This document shows, one piece after another, positions 52,006 to 61,773 of a stretch of DNA of 64,000 nt. The stretch is from Polyangiaceae bacterium (lineage in GTDB: Bacteria > Myxococcota_A > Polyangia > Polyangiales > Polyangiaceae). Below the pieces are notes generated by a model, which saw nothing but the letters and a program-made list of their open reading frames with translations, did not search any database and was not told the origin of the DNA. The stretch's first letter is position 1; every line of letters begins with the position of its first letter. The DNA is taken from positions 372,001-436,000 of the forward strand of contig JACKEB010000015.1 of the NCBI GenBank assembly GCA_020633205.1. Direction: 5' to 3'. The translations under genes and the position numbers were made by a program.

Positions 52006-52638
52006 TCAGCGTGCCGGCTGCTTGACCATGCGCAGGTAGGGGCGCAGCTCGCGCACCTCCCCGAACTTTTCCTTCGCCTCTTCGGTGGTGAGTGCACCGG
52101 AGACCACGCAGTCCCCGCCCTCGGTCCAATCCGCGGGGGTGGCGAGCTTGTGCGTGTCCGTGAGCTGCAGCGAGTCGATCACGCGCAGGATCTCGTTGAA
52201 GTTACGTCCCGTGCTGGCGGGGTAGGTGATCATCGCGCGGATCTTCTTGTTGTTGTCGATGATGAAGACGGAGCGCACCGTGAGCGTGTCGTTCCATTCC
52301 GCGTGGATCATGTCGTAGAGGTTCGCGACCTTCTTGTCCGCATCCGCGAGGATAGGGAAGTTCATCTTCGCGTTCTGCGTCTCTTCGATGTCACCGATCC
52401 AGCCCTTGTGGTCCTCCACCGTGTCCACGCTCACCGCGAGCATCTTCACGTTGCGCTTGTCGAACTCTGCCTTGAGGTTCGCCGCGCGACCGAGCTCTGT
52501 CGTACACACCGGGGTGAAGTCCTTCGGGTGTGAAAACAGAATCACCCACTGATTACCGATGAAGTCGTGAAACTTGATCTTGCCTTCGCTGGAGTCCTGC
52601 TCGAAGTCGGGTGCGATGCTTCCGATGTGTAGTCCCAT
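52006..52638 (-). CDS. 1-Cys peroxiredoxin (PRDX6-like)
   Basis: This 210-aa thiol peroxidase starts at ATG 52638, with GGAGAG upstream. The peroxidatic Cys45 is in PVCTTELG, followed by a C-terminal extension typical of the 1-Cys/PRDX6 subfamily (GGDCVVSGALTTEEA). The other Cys lies in the C-terminal part and is not at a resolving position of 2-Cys enzymes. It reduces hydrogen and organic peroxides in the cytoplasm. No linked reductase. Confidence 0.93.
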   Translation of the reverse strand: MGLHIGSIAPDFEQDSSEGKIKFHDFIGNQWVILFSHPKDFTPVCTTELGRAANLKAEFDKRNVKMLAVSVDTVEDHKGWIGDIEETQNAKMNFPILADADKKVANLYDMIHAEWNDTLTVRSVFIIDNNKKIRAMITYPASTGRNFNEILRVIDSLQLTDTHKLATPADWTEGGDCVVSGALTTEEAKEKFGEVRELRPYLRMVKQPAR

Positions 52639-52860
52639 TGCTCTCTCCTGTTGCGTGGTGGGGCGCCCTCCGCCGAGCCCGAGCCGATCGGCTGGGCCAC
52701 GCCGCGGCGCTTTGCTGCGCGGACGTCGGTGAACCGCTTCATTTGCGCTCACCTTGTGATCCCCCACCTGGCGCCCGCATCAGGTAACGTCGAGCCCTTG
52801 CACCGTCAATCGCGGACTGTCGATCCCCTCACACGCGAGTTCGGGTATGACTAGCTTCTG

Positions 52861-53586
52861 ATGTTTCGCGCGGTTTGGATCCTGGGCCTGTCGTGTTTGA
52901 GTGTTGCCTGCAAACCGGATGTCGGAAGCTCGTGCGACAAGGGTGAGTCGCGCTGCCTCGATCCGTCGACTCAGCTCATCTGCTCCGAGGGCAAGATGAT
53001 CGCTGCGCCGTGTCGCGGCGAGAAGGGCTGCTGGGTCGAGGGCGGCGTGCGCTGCGACATCAGCGGCAACCAACCCGAGGATGTGTGTAGCAAGGATGAC
53101 GAAGGTGCTGCGACCTGCGCTGGAGACAAGCGGGGGCAGCTCGTGTGTCTGAAGGGAGCGTACGTTCTCGAGCCCTGCCGCGGCCCGGCAGGCTGCACGC
53201 TCTCCGGGGATCGCGCTCAGTGCGACAAGTCGGTGATGCAAGCAGGGGATACTTGCCGCGACCCAGGACTGAACGCGTGCAACGTCGTCGGCACTCAGCT
53301 GCTGGAGTGCAAGGACGGCAAGATGGTCACGAGCCTCAACTGTCGCGGGTCGAGTGGCTGTCAATCCACGGGTGGAAAGCTCGACTGCGATTTGTCCGTC
53401 GCTGCAGCGGACGATCCGTGCCCCGCTGCCATGAGCGGCAAGAATGCGTGCAGCGCCGATCGGCTGAGCATCTTGGTGTGCAAAGACGGCAAATTCAAAG
53501 TCGACGAGAGTTGTGACAAGGGCAAGCTGTGTCGCAGCAAGGACGGCGGGATCCGCTGCGAGAAGGACGACGGAAAAGCCGAATAG
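52861..53586 (+). CDS. Cys-rich lipoprotein with four repeats
   Basis: This 241-aa protein starts MFRAVWIL with lipobox SVAC. It has four imperfect repeats of about 45 residues, each with motifs such as 'C-DKG-ES-RC', 'L-C-SEGKMI-PCRG' and 'KGC'. They have regularly spaced Cys, so each is likely a small disulfide-bonded module. The repeats read 'LxCxDGKxxxxxxCxGxxGC'. Surface protein of unknown role. It lies before the Ser/Thr kinase in the same direction, 53 bases apart, and may share its transcript. Confidence 0.75.
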   Translation: MFRAVWILGLSCLSVACKPDVGSSCDKGESRCLDPSTQLICSEGKMIAAPCRGEKGCWVEGGVRCDISGNQPEDVCSKDDEGAATCAGDKRGQLVCLKGAYVLEPCRGPAGCTLSGDRAQCDKSVMQAGDTCRDPGLNACNVVGTQLLECKDGKMVTSLNCRGSSGCQSTGGKLDCDLSVAAADDPCPAAMSGKNACSADRLSILVCKDGKFKVDESCDKGKLCRSKDGGIRCEKDDGKAE

Positions 53587-53639
53587 TCACAGAGTGACTT
53601 CTGGTTGGTCGACCTGGTGCTCCAGCGTGTACCCTCGCG

Positions 53640-55622
53640 GTGCACGTGTCCGAACCTGCCTCCCAGCGCGTCGTCCCGCCGGACGATGACATCCTGACGT
53701 GCCTCGAAGGTGAGACCTTGAAGAGCTCGGCCTTCGAGGGCACGAGCTATCGCATCACCAAGCGCATTGGCGCGGGAGGCATGTCCATCGCGTTCCTTGC
53801 GGTGCGTCGTAGCCCTAGCGGCAGCGCTCCCGTGGTGCTCAAGGTGATGCGCCCGTTCGTGATGCGGCAGTCCGCGCGAACGGGCAACCTGATTGTCCTC
53901 AAGGAAACGGTGGCGCTCGGTCGCCTCAACGAGAAGGTGCCACCGACGCCCTTCGTCGTGCGGCTGATCGAAACTGGCAGCTCTTGGGTGAGCTTCAAGA
54001 ACGCACCCCTCGAGTTGCCGTGGCTCGCGCTCGAATACGTTCATGGAGGGTCGGAGGGCACGACGTTGCACGAACGCGTGCATTGGTCCGTCCAGCGTAC
54101 CGGTTATGCCTTCGACCCGATCCGCGCGAAGCACGCGGTGGAGTGCTTGGCGATCGGCCTGGATGCGATCCACGAAGTCGGTGTCGTGCATCGCGACCTC
54201 ACCCCTGCAAACGTGTTGTGTTGCGGCTTCGGGCGCGAAGAGATTTTCAAGATCGCCGACTTCGGCATCGCGCGTCCCGCAGGGACCGGTGGCTTCACAT
54301 TCGGTGGTGTCCCGGTGGGCACGCCCGGGTACGCCGCGCCCGAGCAAGTGGAGATGAACAACGACCTGGTGGGCAACCAGAGCGACGTCTTCAGCTTGGC
54401 CGCGGTGACGTACCGCATGCTCACGGGTGACGATTACTTCCCATCGTCGAGCCCCATCGACGCCGTGCTGGCTGCCCGCGCGGAAGAGCGACGTAGCATC
54501 ACCGAGAGCCGCAACCTGGCCCCCGAGCTTGCGGAGCGTCCCAACGCTTGTCTCGCCATCGATGAGCTGCTTGCGCGCGCCACGAGTCACGACCCAAAGG
54601 TGCGTCCGCCAACGGGCGCAGCATTCGCTGCGATGCTCGCTCCAGCGCTGCGGGGGGACTCCTCGGTCAGCCAGCGCACGACGGCGCGGCGCCTGAAGAG
54701 CATCGCGGATGGCGTCTCGAGCACCCTCTTCGCCGGTTACAACTTCATCGTGCGTAACCAGCCGGGCTCGGACCATGTGGTGCGTTCCGTTGCCTGGGAC
54801 GGCGACGGTCGTTGCCTTGCGGCAAGCAACTATGGCCTGGCGTTCTGGAACGGCACCAACTGGGAGAACTCCCCGGCCCAAGATCTGCCGGTGAGGGACG
54901 GCGTCCGCTTCGTGCGACGCGTCGGTGCGGGACGTTGGTTGGTGGGTGGCGACCAAGCCACCATCTGCGAGTATTCGACCAGCGGTGTGGGGACGGTGCT
55001 GAAAGGCCCTGACCCCAAGGTCAGCTTCACCCAGGCCAGTGGTGAGATGACCGATCTGGCCGTTTTGGTGGGGGAGAGGAGCGGCGAACCGCCGCTATTG
55101 TACGCCATCGCGGGGGGCCACTGGTTGAAGCCAGCCCAGCTGACGAAAGCGGAGAGCGTGAACGCGCTGGCTCGCATTGGCCCAGAGGAGTGGCTCGTCG
55201 TCGGCCGCGCAAAGGATGGTCACGGCTTTGCCGTGCGGTACCGACCGACGATGTGGAGCGTGGACAAGCTGTCCCTCCCGCGGGTGCGCGCCTTCCTGGG
55301 CTGCGCCGGCGTGATCGAGACTGGTAACGGCGTGGTAGTTGGCGCCAGTGGGCGCACCGCGCGTACCACCGATGAGGAGCCGTGGGTCAGCGTGGTGCCA
55401 GGCGAGCCGGATCTATCCGCCGTGGCACTAGACGTCGGCGGCCGCGCTTGGGCAACGAGCCCCGGCCAGCTCTGGCTCCAAGCGGGGGCGCCAGGCTCTG
55501 AGTGGCGCCCGGTTTGGCGCGAGGACTGGCGAGTGCCCTTCGTCAGCGTCTACGCCGACCTCGGCATCGTGATCGCCATGACCGTCGACGGTGCGATCGT
55601 CGAAGGCCGCGACGACGGGTAG
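53640..55622 (+). CDS. Hanks-type serine/threonine kinase with C-terminal propeller-like domain
   Basis: This 660-aa cytoplasmic protein starts at GTG 53640. The kinase domain (residues about 40-330) has all motifs: GAGGMS loop, VVLKV Lys, HRDLTPANVL catalytic loop, DFGIAR, GTPGYAAPEQ and WS-type VFSLAAVTYRML. The C-terminal half (about 370-660) has repeated beta-segments (AWDGDGRCLAAS, RVGAGRWLVGGDQ, ARIGPEEWLVVGRA) suggesting a beta-propeller sensor or scaffold instead of the usual PASTA/TM. No transmembrane segment is visible. Substrates unknown; possible partner is the Cys-rich lipoprotein upstream only by location. Confidence 0.88.
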   Translation: MHVSEPASQRVVPPDDDILTCLEGETLKSSAFEGTSYRITKRIGAGGMSIAFLAVRRSPSGSAPVVLKVMRPFVMRQSARTGNLIVLKETVALGRLNEKVPPTPFVVRLIETGSSWVSFKNAPLELPWLALEYVHGGSEGTTLHERVHWSVQRTGYAFDPIRAKHAVECLAIGLDAIHEVGVVHRDLTPANVLCCGFGREEIFKIADFGIARPAGTGGFTFGGVPVGTPGYAAPEQVEMNNDLVGNQSDVFSLAAVTYRMLTGDDYFPSSSPIDAVLAARAEERRSITESRNLAPELAERPNACLAIDELLARATSHDPKVRPPTGAAFAAMLAPALRGDSSVSQRTTARRLKSIADGVSSTLFAGYNFIVRNQPGSDHVVRSVAWDGDGRCLAASNYGLAFWNGTNWENSPAQDLPVRDGVRFVRRVGAGRWLVGGDQATICEYSTSGVGTVLKGPDPKVSFTQASGEMTDLAVLVGERSGEPPLLYAIAGGHWLKPAQLTKAESVNALARIGPEEWLVVGRAKDGHGFAVRYRPTMWSVDKLSLPRVRAFLGCAGVIETGNGVVVGASGRTARTTDEEPWVSVVPGEPDLSAVALDVGGRAWATSPGQLWLQAGAPGSEWRPVWREDWRVPFVSVYADLGIVIAMTVDGAIVEGRDDG

Positions 55623-55839
55623 GCGCTCGCTCGCCCCCTTGCGGCAACGGCACGCTCGCGCCCCAAGGGTGAGGCCGCCAGTTTGCTCGCTTCGCCATTT
55701 TTCGAGGGGGATGACCGCATCCCCCTCCCCCGCGAGCGGGGCCCCCACCCCGATCGGCGGCAACCCGAAAAGTAACGGGGGCAGGTGCCGCACACTGCGC
55801 CCACCCCGAGCAAAGGGTTGATGTGGTTGCCGTGGGGAA

Positions 55840-57303
55840 TTAGTTGGCCATGACTAGGCGCTCGGAGCAGGGCTTGGCGCGCTCGTCTTGGCCCAATCCG
55901 GCAATGCGTAGGGGGTTCGAGTCGAGGGCGCGCAGCTCGCGCTGCACCTTCTGTACGATCAGCGTGTCCAGGTTGCCGCTCGCGTAGTTGGTGTGCGTAC
56001 CGCCGCAGCTGCTCTTTGCGTCGCCGGCTCCGGTCGACTGCGGACCCGCACCGCCTCGGAGCACGAACATGTTCGTGCCGCCGGTGTACTGAGCGATCTG
56101 TCGCCACACCACTTGGCCAAGTCCGTCCATGCCGCTCGCCGCGATCGTGAAGATCTGGATGCCGTCGTGGTTTGCCCGCTTCATGCTCTGGGAGTAGCTC
56201 GTGTCCTGGTAGTCGAGGTGAGGCGGTGCATCGCCGATCAGGAAGGCGAAGCGGCCGACGCTTTGATCGCTCCAGTCGAGCTTGGTCAATGCAACGTTGA
56301 GGCCTTCGTTCACTGACTCCGGCGTGTCGCCACCGCCGCTAGCCTGTACGCTCTCGACGCTGCGAGCAAAGGAGCCGAGGTCCGTCGTGAAGCGGCGAAC
56401 CTTGGTCACGTACTCATCGGACCGGTCCTTGAAGTCGACCATCGCGATGCGCACGTTGACGTTCCCCGTATCCAGTTGCTTCGCTACCGCGCGGATAGTC
56501 TCTTTGACGCTGGCGATCTCTTCGGACATCGAACCCGTGCTGTCGAGCACGAACGCGATGTCTACGGTGCGGGTGCCGGCGAGCTTGCGAGCTCTGTCGA
56601 GCTTCAGCGTGACGACCCCGTCGGCTTGGTCCAAGTTGAAGCGCTGAGCCGCCCGGCTGCCCTGACAGTTGGTCGTGGCGATGAGGGAGGCGCCCTTGAG
56701 TCCTTCAGCGGCTGGGAACAACAAGCTGCGTCCGCTCGTCTGCGTCTTCAGCTGAACGCTTCGTTGGTCGCTATCCGTCACGCTCACCTTGCAACCGGGA
56801 ACTGCCTTGCCCTGGCTGTCCGTGACCACGATGAAGCGCCGCTTGGCAACGTTCACTGAGTCGAAACCGAGACCGCTCTGCGAGGCGATCCAGCGCTGGA
56901 ACTCGCGATAGTTCGCGTTGTCGTCCCACTCTCCGGCCTTCACACCACCTGCCTGCGCCAGGCCGCCGCCAGGGCGACGGCTCGTCTTGTCGGCCGCGCT
57001 GGTTCGCTTTTCCGCGCGGTCTCGCGACGGCTCCGCGGCCACGGCGCCCCCGCTCGGGGCCACTGCGCCGGCGATCGATGCGGGGGGAGGCGCGGCTGCT
57101 TCAGGCGCCTCCTCGCTGTCAGCGCCGTAGGCGTAGCCAGGGTCGCCAGCGGCGTCATCCGCCGGTGCCCCAGCTGTAGCAGGGCTCTCCATTGCAGGCA
57201 TGGGAGAGGGGGCCATGGGGGCTTCAGCGGCCTTGGAACCACCGCACGCCACCACCGCCAGAGCCAACAATCCAAAAGAGCCTTGTCCGAGTCGTCGCAT
57301 CAT
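55840..57303 (-). CDS. VWA-domain lipoprotein
   Basis: 487-488 aa. Start at ATG 57303 or 57300 (both follow GGAGG). Lipobox VVAC (about residue 20), a Pro/Ala/Ser linker (about 30-130), then a beta-sandwich segment (VVTDSQGKAVPGCKVSVTD). The von Willebrand A domain (about 280-480) has the MIDAS pattern FVLDSTGSMS, with DTPESVNEG later and DFKDRSD between. The domain binds a divalent cation and a ligand on the surface. It lies just downstream of a small secreted protein gene on the same strand and may be coexpressed with it. Confidence 0.82.
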   Translation of the reverse strand: MMRRLGQGSFGLLALAVVACGGSKAAEAPMAPSPMPAMESPATAGAPADDAAGDPGYAYGADSEEAPEAAAPPPASIAGAVAPSGGAVAAEPSRDRAEKRTSAADKTSRRPGGGLAQAGGVKAGEWDDNANYREFQRWIASQSGLGFDSVNVAKRRFIVVTDSQGKAVPGCKVSVTDSDQRSVQLKTQTSGRSLLFPAAEGLKGASLIATTNCQGSRAAQRFNLDQADGVVTLKLDRARKLAGTRTVDIAFVLDSTGSMSEEIASVKETIRAVAKQLDTGNVNVRIAMVDFKDRSDEYVTKVRRFTTDLGSFARSVESVQASGGGDTPESVNEGLNVALTKLDWSDQSVGRFAFLIGDAPPHLDYQDTSYSQSMKRANHDGIQIFTIAASGMDGLGQVVWRQIAQYTGGTNMFVLRGGAGPQSTGAGDAKSSCGGTHTNYASGNLDTLIVQKVQRELRALDSNPLRIAGLGQDERAKPCSERLVMAN

Positions 57304-57383
57304 GTCCTCCGCGACTCGAAACGGCGGGACCGGCCCACGCTTACACCTGCTTTTCTTTCCTTGGTTGCTCGAGCGTCCAAAGC

Positions 57384-57857
57384 TCAATATGCGCTGGTTT
57401 TGGGCCTGAGGGACGCATCGGGGTAGCGCGGCTCGTATGGGGCGACTCGTGGGTCCACCCAAAATCGTACCTGCGTACCTGAGACGTAGGCCGGGCGGGC
57501 TCCCAGGCAGTCTCGTGCTCCTTTGAACACGTCCCGCGCCTCGTCGAAGCTTAGTCGGAGCCCCAGTCGGGCGCGGCGCGCGTGACGGAGCACCGAACTC
57601 GAGAGGTTGGCCTCATGCCGACGTGCTGTGCGTTCGAGGGCGTGGAGCTCATTGAGACGGTCGTTCAGGCAGAGCGCTCGCACCACGTCACGCTCTTGGC
57701 GCGCGCTCATCAATGAGCGCTGAGTCCAGGTCGCCCAGCGGGCGATCTGAGTTGAGACTTGAACGGGCTTGCTCCGGCGAGCCTCGGCCCGAATGGGGCT
57801 TGAGACGAGCGCACACATCAGGAGGCCCGCCGCGAATAACGTGGGTCGAGCGTTCAT
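57384..57857 (-). CDS. Small exported protein
   Basis: This 157-aa protein has a signal peptide (FAAGLLMCALVSSPIRAEA). The mature part is rich in Arg and Leu with a helical pattern (RHEANLSSSVLRHARR) and one Cys pair (LCLN...RDCLG). The C-terminus is Tyr/Pro-rich. No family recognised. It precedes the VWA lipoprotein on the same strand with 80 bases between. Confidence 0.65.
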   Translation of the reverse strand: MNARPTLFAAGLLMCALVSSPIRAEARRSKPVQVSTQIARWATWTQRSLMSARQERDVVRALCLNDRLNELHALERTARRHEANLSSSVLRHARRARLGLRLSFDEARDVFKGARDCLGARPAYVSGTQVRFWVDPRVAPYEPRYPDASLRPKTSAY

Positions 57858-57891
57858 GGTCCCCGTGGGATGCGCTCTCGCTGCGAGACGT

Positions 57892-58905
57892 TCAGGCGCC
57901 GATGCGGATCACGACTTTGCCAAAGTGCTTTCCCGACTCGAGCTTCTTGAAGGCCGCGGGGGCGGCGTCAAAGTCCATGATCTCGTCGACAACGGGTTGA
58001 ATCCTGTTCGCTACAACGCATCGAACGAACTGTTCGAAGGTCTCTCTCGCGCCCACCATCACGCCCTGAAGCCGTACCTGATTCATGAGCATCGGCAGCA
58101 GGGAGATCTCGCCCTTGCCGCCGCTCAGGATGCCGATCACTGCCACGTGCCCGCCCGACCGAACAGCCCTGAGCGATTCCTCTAGTGTGCCGCTGCCTCC
58201 GACCTCGACGACGTGGTCGACCCCATCGCCCGGGGCCAGGCTTCGCGCTTTCGTTCCCCAACGAGTTTCCGTGCGGTAGTTAATCACGTGGTCCGCGCCA
58301 AGTTCACTCAGCCGCGCCGCCTTCTCGTCGCTGCTCGTGGTTGCGATCACGGTCGCTCCCATCGCCTTTGCGATCTGGAGCGCGAAAACACTCACGCCAC
58401 CGCTACCCTGAACCAGGACCGTGTCCCCGCCCCGTAGCTGACCCAACGTCACGAGCGCGTTGTACGCGGTTACTCCCGCGCACGGCAGAGTTGCCGCTTC
58501 GGCGTCGGGAATGGAGTCCGGGATGCGGACCACGGCACCGGCTGGCACACGCATTTGCTCGCACAAGGTACCATGCCTCGGTCCCCCAAGGGTGGAGCGC
58601 AGGCGCGCCTTGGTTGGCTCGCCGGCGAGCCACTCTTGAGCAAAGATCGGACACACGCGTTCCCCGATGGAAAAGCCGTCCACGCCTTCGCCTATGGCGA
58701 TCACTCGGCCGACGCCGTCTGATAGGGGAATCAATGGTAGCTTCTGCCTGGGGTCGTATTTCCCCTTCAGCATAAGCAGATCTCGATAGTTCAGCGACGC
58801 GGCGAGCATCTGTAGCACCAGCTCCCCGTGCCCGGCTCGTGGCGCCTCGTGCTCGCCAAGCGCAAGACCAGCGTGACCAAAGGACTCGATTGAGTACGCG
58901 CGCAT
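57892..58905 (-). CDS. Zinc-independent medium-chain NAD(P)H:quinone reductase/alcohol dehydrogenase
   Basis: This 337-aa MDR-family oxidoreductase starts at ATG 58905 (MRAYSIES); extension upstream to 59085 is unlikely. N-terminal GroES-like domain with EHEAPRAGHGELVLQML, RDLLMLKG and PLIPLSDGVGRV. A Rossmann domain has VLVQGSGGVSVFALQIAK (NADP motif) and DHVVEVGGSG. It lacks the usual structural zinc Cys cluster and looks like the zinc-independent quinone oxidoreductase/zeta-crystallin subgroup. Substrate unknown. Upstream neighbour is the 921-aa P-loop protein on the same strand. Confidence 0.85.
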   Translation of the reverse strand: MRAYSIESFGHAGLALGEHEAPRAGHGELVLQMLAASLNYRDLLMLKGKYDPRQKLPLIPLSDGVGRVIAIGEGVDGFSIGERVCPIFAQEWLAGEPTKARLRSTLGGPRHGTLCEQMRVPAGAVVRIPDSIPDAEAATLPCAGVTAYNALVTLGQLRGGDTVLVQGSGGVSVFALQIAKAMGATVIATTSSDEKAARLSELGADHVINYRTETRWGTKARSLAPGDGVDHVVEVGGSGTLEESLRAVRSGGHVAVIGILSGGKGEISLLPMLMNQVRLQGVMVGARETFEQFVRCVVANRIQPVVDEIMDFDAAPAAFKKLESGKHFGKVVIRIGA

Positions 58906-58954
58906 GTCGAGGCTATAGCCCAGCGCGCGAACGCGGTCAGCCCTCTCCAGCTCA

Positions 58955-61720
58955 CTAAACTGGTGGGGCGTGGCGCGCGAGGCGCTGGCGCCTGGCCTCG
59001 ACTCCATCGAGCAGCTCGTAGGCAAATCGCCATGCGGCGCCTCGTCTCGCCACCCGCTGTTGGAGGAATCGAACGACGTCGGCAAGCTGCGTTGCGTCTT
59101 GTTCGAGCACCCGCAGCTGGTCCAGCAGCGCCTCTAGCGCTTCTGGGTCGGATTCGGCTGGCTCCGTGGACAGCAGACGGAGGGCTTCACGGAGCTCGGC
59201 CAGCCGATTCTCTCGTTCACCGCGTGTGGCGCTTGAGAGGTGCTGCTCGAGGCTCTTCAAGCACCGATCGCGGGCCGCTCCCCAGGCGCGAGTCAAGACC
59301 TCCGCTGGCCACGGGGCGGTACTCGCTCCGAGGCTGAGCAGACCTGCAATTGTTTCTCCGGGGATATGCCTGAGCATGCGCTCTTGGTCAGTGATCGCTT
59401 GGCCCTGCCTGAGAGACGTGTCGGTCGGTACGCTTTCGGCGTCGATTTCCGACGGTGCGTTGAGCTGCCACAGCTCAGCGATCCATCGCCAGTGTTCTGG
59501 GGAGAGCAGCTCCCAAGGAACGCGAAGACCGCGCCCGGTTACCAGGCCGAGCAGGCTGTCGCGCTCGAGACTCGGCCAGATGCGCGCGGCGGGGAGCGCT
59601 CCTGCTTCGAACCAAGCGCGCCCCGCCTCCGGATACCCTTGCTCGGCCCAACCCTGGGCTGCGTGGTTGATGAATCGACTCCTTGCTTCCGGCGTCTCGA
59701 GGGCGCGCAACACGCGGTCGAATAGCTCCGGTTTCCAAGGCGCGAGGTGTTCCGCCTTCAACGTATTCGCGCGGAAAGCCGCAAGACAAAGCGAAGCTTG
59801 CTCCAGGTCGTGGGGAGCGTCGGGGGAACCGCCGCGGCGGTCGAAGAGCCGCAGGAGCATCTCCTCGCCGGGGCCGTTATTGGACGCCCGCAGCCAAGCC
59901 TGAACGGCGTCCAGGGCTGGGGCGAGGGAAGTACCATCGTGGGGTCGCCACGGATCGAGCCAGTGGCTGACGCTGCGCGGTTTCGAGCCAAGGCGCTCCG
60001 CGATTGCCCAAATCGCGACGTACCACGCACCTCGAGCGAGCGTGGGAGCATCGTCCACGAGGCTCTTGGGGTGCTCCAAGCGGGGCAGTGGTGGACCGTT
60101 TGGGACTTCGATCGCCAGCTCCGCCTGCTCCTCGTAGAGGCCCCGTAGTAGCTCCAGGCTCACCTCGCGAAGCAACTCGGGGTTGAGGCCTATCACCCGG
60201 ACCAAGCACTCCACTGCCGCCGCGTAGGCAGGGCTGTCCCTCGCCTCGAGTTCCAGAACACCGTCCACGATCGGATCGGGGTCTTGCTCGAGCCGTACGT
60301 GGAGCGCGTCGAGCACCGAGATCGCCGACCCAGGGCTGAGCAACGCCTCTCCCCACTCGAGTGCAGGCCGGCCCAGGAGCTGCCGTAGCGCGGCGCTCCG
60401 CGCGATGTTCACGAGCCACTGAGGGCCCAGGGAGAGCTCAGCACCGGGTTCGAGGTTGCGCAGCAACCCCCCAGCGCTCAGTGCCCGGAGGATACGAAAC
60501 GCGCCCGGAGGAAGCTGCCGCGCAGCACGTTCGAGCTCCCGCACGGTGACGGGGGCACCGGCCCGTTGCAACGAGAGCTTCACCCATTCGACGTCGACGC
60601 CGCGCGCTAGCTCAGGCGGAATCAAACGCAACCACTCGTCTTCGGACCTTGGCACATCAGCAGGGAGAGATGTTTCCGTAAGGCATTGTTGGTGGATGCC
60701 TACAAGAATTTCTAGCCCCTGCTCTTTGAGCAGGCGGTGGTCGCCGGCCAGTTTTGCTACGCGGAATTTAATTGCCGCCCGGGCTAGCTGATTTAGGCTG
60801 CGTCCGCGGATCTGGCTGTGCCCGATCTCGTCCATTAGCCCGAGTAGCCCAAGCGCGGCGCCTAGGGTCGTGAGCACCCCTCTCTCCTGGGGCAGACCAC
60901 CAAGCCATGCCAGCGCGGTGTCAACCCGGAGCTGGCTGTCGCTGGGTAGGCGCTCCGCGACCCAACCAACCAGATCTTCGATGTAGGCACTCAAAGGCAG
61001 ACACCGCACGACGGTCCATTCATCGCTTTCCGGGGGGAAATCAGCGGCCACACAGATCTTCTCGCGAGGTGGCTGACGACGGATCGATTCGCTCTCGTGG
61101 GCGGTGTGCAGCTCTACGAACACCGGACCGGGCTCTCGAGTTTCGGGCTCCGCGGCGCTCCAATCCCGAGCCGCGACCCAACGAGCGGCGCCCCGAGCTT
61201 CGAGCCAACGCCCCACCAGGCTGCGCCCAGACCCAGAAGGGGCCACCCACCACACGCGATCCCAGGCGGACACGCGCTGGGGTAGGAGCGGGATCCCAGG
61301 TGGAAGTGGCTCTTCCTTCAGGCGGAGTGCTCGTCCAAACGGAACATCGTCCAGCCTGACTGTAGCCTCGCCGGGGGCGCCAAACCCCTTCGACACGAGA
61401 CAGTGCACCTGGATGTCGGCGACTGGTACCTCCAGCACCTCCGCCATCGTTTGCTGGACGGCAGGTCGATCGCGGAGCCAATCGAAGTCCAACTCCCGAT
61501 CCAGTCGGCTGAACAGGGTCGCCAGGGAGCGAGGTTTGGGACGTGGATCCGCCGGCCATGAGGGGTGGGCGAGACAGCGCCGTGCGAGCTCACCAAAGCT
61601 CCGGGGCGGCTGCGTGCCGCGCTGCATCATCTCTCGCAACCAACCCATGGCCGAACAGCTGTGCAGTTGCAGACCATCAGTCACAGGCTCGGGATGAGCC
61701 ACGACTGAACGTCTTTCCAC
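58955..61720 (-). CDS. Large P-loop protein of unknown function
   Basis: 897-921 aa, depending on start: GTG 61720 without an RBS, or ATG 61648 (MGWLREM). N-terminal 100 residues contain PRSFGELARRCLAHP and LFSRLDRELDFDWL, a possible helix-turn-helix-like or oligomerisation domain. A Walker A-like VAPSGSGRSLVGRW with Arg in place of the usual Lys follows at about residue 165. The rest (about 250-900) is Leu/Arg-rich and helical, with repeated segments like those of STAND or repeat-containing regulators. No similar gene recognised. The upstream region has unusual inverted repeats and a perfect DnaA box, so it may belong to a self-contained regulatory or defence-like unit (inference). Confidence 0.6.
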   Translation of the reverse strand: MERRSVVAHPEPVTDGLQLHSCSAMGWLREMMQRGTQPPRSFGELARRCLAHPSWPADPRPKPRSLATLFSRLDRELDFDWLRDRPAVQQTMAEVLEVPVADIQVHCLVSKGFGAPGEATVRLDDVPFGRALRLKEEPLPPGIPLLPQRVSAWDRVWWVAPSGSGRSLVGRWLEARGAARWVAARDWSAAEPETREPGPVFVELHTAHESESIRRQPPREKICVAADFPPESDEWTVVRCLPLSAYIEDLVGWVAERLPSDSQLRVDTALAWLGGLPQERGVLTTLGAALGLLGLMDEIGHSQIRGRSLNQLARAAIKFRVAKLAGDHRLLKEQGLEILVGIHQQCLTETSLPADVPRSEDEWLRLIPPELARGVDVEWVKLSLQRAGAPVTVRELERAARQLPPGAFRILRALSAGGLLRNLEPGAELSLGPQWLVNIARSAALRQLLGRPALEWGEALLSPGSAISVLDALHVRLEQDPDPIVDGVLELEARDSPAYAAAVECLVRVIGLNPELLREVSLELLRGLYEEQAELAIEVPNGPPLPRLEHPKSLVDDAPTLARGAWYVAIWAIAERLGSKPRSVSHWLDPWRPHDGTSLAPALDAVQAWLRASNNGPGEEMLLRLFDRRGGSPDAPHDLEQASLCLAAFRANTLKAEHLAPWKPELFDRVLRALETPEARSRFINHAAQGWAEQGYPEAGRAWFEAGALPAARIWPSLERDSLLGLVTGRGLRVPWELLSPEHWRWIAELWQLNAPSEIDAESVPTDTSLRQGQAITDQERMLRHIPGETIAGLLSLGASTAPWPAEVLTRAWGAARDRCLKSLEQHLSSATRGERENRLAELREALRLLSTEPAESDPEALEALLDQLRVLEQDATQLADVVRFLQQRVARRGAAWRFAYELLDGVEARRQRLARHAPPV

Positions 61721-61773
61721 TGGACAAATGATAAGAATTTAGAGAACTTAGCGCATCATATCCCGCTGAACTG

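Noticed and set aside
53361..54956. Minus-strand open frame of 531 codons antisense to the Ser/Thr kinase
   Set aside because: It overlaps an intact kinase domain with all catalytic motifs; the antisense translation has no recognisable domain.
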